From Neocallimastix lanati (nom. inval.) (taxonomy: Eukaryota; Neocallimastigomycota; Neocallimastigomycetes; Neocallimastigales; Neocallimastigaceae), in NCBI GenBank assembly GCA_016946835.1, contig JACVTC010000082.1:52501-116500 (forward strand): a DNA stretch of 64,000 nt, in the 5' to 3' direction. A program made the position numbers and the translations under genes. Under the pieces are notes generated by a model. It ran no database searches and was not told where the DNA came from. It worked only from the letters and a program-made list of their open reading frames with translations. Every line of letters begins with the position of its first letter. Within the stretch, counting starts at the first letter, position 1. Of the stretch, positions 61,201 to 64,000 are shown piece by piece.

Positions 61201-61891
61201 ATTTGTTTTCAATGTAGTTCTTGTTGTGTGATGGGAAATATCTTGTGACTTTTTGACCTTTTTTAATGCGATTAAGATCCACATCCATTGGATCGTCTTG
61301 ATTATAATTTCTACGGTCTTGATGAGTTAAGTAATATTCTTGGATGTCGTTTCTCTTGGTAAGGCTTTCTATATTCACAGATTCCCTAAATAGCTGTTCT
61401 AAGTTGTTGGGATTTGGATTTACGAGAGCTAAACGTTCTCTCATCTTGGGATGGAGTCCTTTAATATACATAAAGATTTTTGCGGACTCATTAAAGTTCG
61501 AGTATTGGCTTATCTTCTGGAATGCAGTGATGTATTCCATAACGTGGCCATACTTGAACTGACGAATATTGTTAAGTTTCCCATTAGCGACAGCAGCATC
61601 AACGTCAGGGTCGCCAAAGTTTCTTCTTAGTTCATTAATGAAGTTCTCATAGTTTCTAAGAACTTCGTTATTATTCCTCCGTAAGCAAGAAGCCCAGTTA
61701 AGTGCTCTTCCAGTAAAATATGAGATAACGAACATGACCTTCCTTCTATCATCGGGGAACCTTCGTGGATTTGCCTCGATAGCTAACTCTATCCTTGTCA
61801 AAAATCCATCGAGGTCTTTCGTAGCTCCCGAGAATAAGGGAGGGTCGTTGATGATCTTCAGTTGAGGAGCTGGATTAAGTTGTTGTTCCAT
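58268..61891 (-). CDS. Gag-pol polyprotein, proximal part (gag, PR, RT, RNase H, integrase zinc finger)
   Basis: Frame from ATG at 61891 (MEQQLNPAPQ); the upstream open stretch to 61972 lacks ATG. Gag capsid domain: FSGATKDLDGFLTRIELAIE...RALNWA. Nucleocapsid knuckle CFKCGEAGHMQFNC is at about 61132-61173. Aspartic protease LIDSGSDINCIHPEF is near 60870. RT runs from LEKGFIRKSTSPAGAPILFV through FFTKLDLKSAYNLVRI to the catalytic YIDDILIYSKS (about 59445-59470). RNase H contains VVETDASNFAVGAILSQ, IYDKELLAI and IYTDHKNL. The integrase HHCC finger is HHDSVTAGHFGV...CETC at 58280-58400. All catalytic residues visible are intact. The frame ends artificially at TAA 58268-58270, two codons into the inserted LTR. 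Confidence 0.95.
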   Translation of the reverse strand: MEQQLNPAPQLKIINDPPLFSGATKDLDGFLTRIELAIEANPRRFPDDRRKVMFVISYFTGRALNWASCLRRNNNEVLRNYENFINELRRNFGDPDVDAAVANGKLNNIRQFKYGHVMEYITAFQKISQYSNFNESAKIFMYIKGLHPKMRERLALVNPNPNNLEQLFRESVNIESLTKRNDIQEYYLTHQDRRNYNQDDPMDVDLNRIKKGQKVTRYFPSHNKNYIENKSNIEERRKKRLCFKCGEAGHMQFNCPNRIKPKNFKMINKVPNEDPSSSATSISTSSSVRRIKKVEKYDNIYKVLDIVENENINFKGKTNILDFYIKTNESDEVKAKVLIDSGSDINCIHPEFARVNNIKLMNIDNSFKVAGLGYGLSTVKKITEKCILRFKNHYEIIQLHSLRIPDVDIILGLPWIEKHCPINYYDSKKISFSSGYCARHCNVGKRNRKNKNKKKLNKISSKGKEPYEELSLTKEKINPKRKYSFESDSDMNSDEEITIRGRRTRIKTCSENEELNGLKNFCIINYDSDVYYSFMFDNDDEIYEFSDSNNINLDELNKICKIDVLCNNVTKNCNHNNNLNKDESKKYISKKCSVKNLCCICNCLKISNFENKLNQKIIGIPPIYKNYTEVFNERNCDILPPHREYDCEIRLKDNSNLFYGPIYPLTEVERDELKKYIKENLEKGFIRKSTSPAGAPILFVKKKDGSLRLCVDYRKLNEMTIRNSYPLPLISELLDRVKGAKFFTKLDLKSAYNLVRIKEGDEYKTAFRTRYGHFEYLVMLFGLKNAPATFQHFINDVLSDYLDDFVISYIDDILIYSKSLEEHHIHVKKVLKKLLENNLYVKLEKCEFDVSETAFLGYILSKDGLKVDPNKIKAILDWPVPTTVKEVQSFIGLCNYYRIFIKDFAKIARSLHKLTRKNVSFNWGPDQQKAFDKLKELFTSAPILRNPDSNKPFVVETDASNFAVGAILSQEYDGQLHPIAYISSSLTKSEKNYPIYDKELLAIKVALEEWRHYLEGARHPFTIYTDHKNLTFPRKPEMLSQRQIHWYEFLSRFDFNLVYRAGKKSGKPDILSRRSDHLFNYPQTVSCRVINCNASDDCLCNSILNSLKDDELYNKIKTFLSSNNKDTAPIRNIDKCVIDDEGFLLYDDLIYVPENIRTRILEMHHDSVTAGHFGVNKTSDLIYRNFWWPKLRHDVKKFIKSCETCCL

Positions 61892-62274
61892 TTGATCCTC
61901 AAGATTTAAATTTTGAAATATAAGATCCAATTCTTCCAACTTGATTAATTTATTTGTATACTTAGATTTCAACTAATATTTTATTTATTTTCTGACCTGC
62001 TTATTTATTAAGGTATTTACTTATATAATTTATTTTATTTATTCTAAATTATTTTCGTTCTAGTAATTAATTATTATTATATTAATATTATATTATTCAT
62101 AAAGTCGTCAGCACGATATCCAATTGTAATGGTGTGTGACGAGTAAACAAAACAAATATAATATAATATAATAATATTAACTAATATGTTATTAAAGAGC
62201 CACAGTAGAAATAAAACACCTTGAAGATAAAGCGCAAAAGACAACACAGTAACGATAAACACGGTATGGATCAA

Positions 62275-62415
62275 ACACAGTAGAAACCAAACGCAGTAGA
62301 AACCAAACACAGTAGAAACCAAACACAGTAGAAACCAAACACAGTAGAAACCAAACACAGTAGAAACCAAACACAGTAGAAACCAAACACAGTAGAAACC
62401 AAACACAGTAGAAGA
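62275..62415 (-). repeat. 16-bp tandem repeats in the retrotransposon leader
   Basis: About nine copies of AAACACAGTAGAAACC (+ strand) between the 5' LTR and gag. Minus-strand frames through it (VWFLLCLVSTVFGF) are repeat shadows. Variants at both edges (AAACGCAGTAG, GCCACAGTAG) suggest growth from a single ancestral motif. Position in the leader could place it in packaging or translation control (inference). Confidence 0.9.
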
Positions 62416-62487
62416 ATCCAAACGCAATAGTAGTTTTTTACTTGTTATAACGTGTTTTTTGTTTAAATCTTAGTGGGTATTAGTTAT

Positions 62488-63108
62488 TGTAATGAATCCG
62501 TCAATAAAAAAACAGATTATAACAATAAAAAAACACTACAATTTAAACAAATAAAATTAAAGTAATTTCTTTTATTAATAAATTCTTTTATTAATTATAA
62601 ACTTCTTTTATGTTATTAACTGTAAAATAGTTAATAACTAATACATCGATTAAATTAAGAAAAATTACATGTATTTATATTTTTTCTTATTACAATATTA
62701 ATATATGATGTTATTTAATAATATATATAAAACTATTTATTTATAAACAAAAGATTTTTTAATTAATAATTTTTATTATTTATTAATTTACTAAAACTAA
62801 AATTAATTTTTTAAACTCTTTATTTTATTTATTATTTTAATACTTATAATAATTTTAATTATATATTTAATATTGAAAAACTATTTTTATAAATATTAAC
62901 TATTTAAGATTATTCCTAAATTAATATTTAACTATTTAAAACAAAACTAAATTAACTAAACTAATTAAAAAATATTTTCAATTAAAAAAATAATTAAATT
63001 TTATTTCAATAAATTTTATATTAAAAAAATAATTCATATACATTAAATAAATTAATTGTACGAAAAATTAAGCTATTTAATGTATTAAAGATTTATTAAA
63101 TCTTTACA
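62488..63108 (-). repeat. 5' LTR (621 bp)
   Basis: Upstream LTR in the element's orientation; identical by eye to the other copy except at 62943. Flanked by ATTTG at 63109-63113. Confidence 0.95.
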
Positions 63109-63297
63109 ATTTGATTCTCATTATTTAAAATAATGAAAGATGGACATTGATTTAATGTTTTATATTCTGTACATTTATATTTTTTTTGAATTGTCTTTCC
63201 TTTTGGATGAAAGATTAAACTTATATTTTCTGTTTAAAATAATTTGTTCTTTTCCTCTATTAGATTTGCTTATTTCAATTTCTAAATTTTTCTCCAT
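63109..63297 (-). pseudogene. FLYWCH zinc-finger N-terminus of the split MULE transposase
   Basis: ATG at 63297, then MEKNLEIEISKSNRGKEQII and NRKYKFNLSSKRKDN. After a one-base frameshift in an A8 run near 63185, YKCTEYKTLNQCPSFIILNN follows, the first half of a FLYWCH finger (C...C). The reading breaks at ENQ-I, at the target duplication. The matching half (EYDDSHNHLE) resumes at 55626 on the far side of the chromovirus. FLYWCH fingers commonly precede MULE transposase cores. Confidence 0.8.
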
Positions 63298-63965
63298 TTT
63301 TTTTTTTTTTTTTTTTAATAAAAGTTTCTAATTAAATATTCTAATGATTAATTTTAATAATATATATTTTTAATTATATATACTTTAAATTAAGATTAAT
63401 TAACCAAATCTTATTTTTTAATTCTTCTATATTTTAAATAATTCCTTTTTTTTAGTGTTAACTGGATAAATATAAAGTATTTATAAGTTTATTATATTTT
63501 TTATTATATAAAGTATAAAAATTTTTATATTATAATTTTATATTTATTTTTATATTTAATAACTATTATAATTTTCATTGTTATTATAAAAATATTATTA
63601 TTGATGTTTCTGTAATTATTGATACAGTTTATATTATTTATTATATATTATTTATTATTAATTTGTAAAATACTATAAGAAAAACTTTTTACATTTTTCT
63701 TAAGTAGGTAAATATTATTTTTATTAATTCATTTATATATATATTTGTAAATAATAATAATATTATTTATAATTTAATCGTCATTATTATTATTAATGAC
63801 AATCCTTTTATAATTATAGCAATACTGTTTATATTATTATTATTTTTTTATTTATTATTTATTTAAACAGATATTTGTAAAGCTATTTATATATGAAAAA
63901 AATTTTTTTAATATTTAAATATTTACTTCAAAAATATAAATACATCAATATTAAAAATATTTAAT

Positions 63966-63997
<32 letters not shown>

Positions 63998-64000
63998 TAA
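63298..64000. other. A/T-rich end of window
   Basis: No gene, RNA or mobile element is recognisable. A T run lies at about 63298-63316 and an ATTT array closes the window. A terminal inverted repeat of the MULE might lie here, but I could not pair it with the other side. Confidence 0.5.

Larger units (their letters stand above)
55627..63108 (-). mobile_element. Ty3/gypsy chromovirus, nearly intact (7,482 bp)
   Basis: Complete LTR retrotransposon on the minus strand. LTRs at 55627-56247 and 62488-63108 (621 bp each) differ by eye at one base (T at 56082, A at 62943). Each LTR has TG...CA ends, and a perfect 5-bp target duplication, ATTTG, flanks the element (55622-55626 and 63109-63113). The interior holds a leader with 16-bp repeats, a gag-pol frame from ATG 61891, and a C-terminal chromodomain. 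A purine-rich AAAGGGCGAGAT precedes the 3' LTR. No TGG-type tRNA primer site follows the 5' LTR, so the priming mode is unclear. Pol is interrupted by a 769-bp insert (57504-58272) and by an in-frame TGA at 56516-56518, so this copy is probably not autonomous. Confidence 0.95.

Noticed and set aside
62275-62415. CRISPR-like array
   Set aside because: Repeats are contiguous, with no unique spacers, and lie in a eukaryotic retrotransposon leader.
62077-62427. Minus-strand frame with VWFLLCLVSTVFGF repeats
   Set aside because: Reading of the 16-bp leader repeats; no protein-like context and no conserved start.

Overview
The window is extremely A/T-rich nuclear DNA from a eukaryote. It is full of homopolymer A/T runs and AT/AAT microsatellites, has many short GT-AG introns, has Asn/Gln/Ser-rich low-complexity proteins, and has long gene-free stretches. 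Four multi-exon genes, one small Ser-rich ORF and a nest of transposable elements are visible. A TmcB-like membrane protein, a Stealth-type sugar-phosphate transferase, a Crz1-like C2H2 factor, a FLYWCH/MULE transposase and a Ty3/gypsy chromovirus together fit an anaerobic gut fungus (Neocallimastigomycota) best. This is inference from composition and gene families. A Dictyostelium-like amoeba is the main alternative and fits less well, because of the roughly 9.5-kb gene deserts.

Layout, left to right. (1) 847-11012 (+): an eight-exon gene joins an MPN/JAMM-fold domain with lost catalytic residues to a giant Q/P/N-rich tail, about 2,857 aa. (2) 12974-21278 (+): about 29 exons encode a multi-pass TmcB-like protein of about 1,400 aa. 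(3) 22169-25052 (-), convergent with it: a two-exon type II membrane Stealth protein of 927 aa with two tandem transferase units, the second apparently dead. (4) 26990-36410: a graveyard with decayed unidentified genes on both strands, a decayed Ty3/gypsy element and a small TRIM-like LTR element. (5) 37260-42169 (+): a three-exon, 1,507-aa Crz1-like zinc-finger factor with candidate calcineurin-docking motifs and SP repeats. (6) 42170-51745: a gene desert with tandem repeats and three perfect hairpins. (7) 51746-52054 (+): a 102-aa Ser-rich ORF. (8) 54120-63297: a three-level nested insertion. A FLYWCH/MULE transposase gene (-) is split by a nearly intact 7.48-kb chromovirus with 621-bp LTRs and a perfect 5-bp target duplication. 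The chromovirus integrase is in turn split by a 769-bp solo-LTR-like insert with its own 5-bp duplication.

The cellular genes do not form an obvious pathway. The TmcB-like and Stealth genes belong to the membrane/secretory system, and the Crz1-like factor would link calcium signalling to transcription. All exon maps were deduced by hand from splice-site dinucleotides and reading-frame phase, without transcripts. Family names rest on motif recognition, without database searches.
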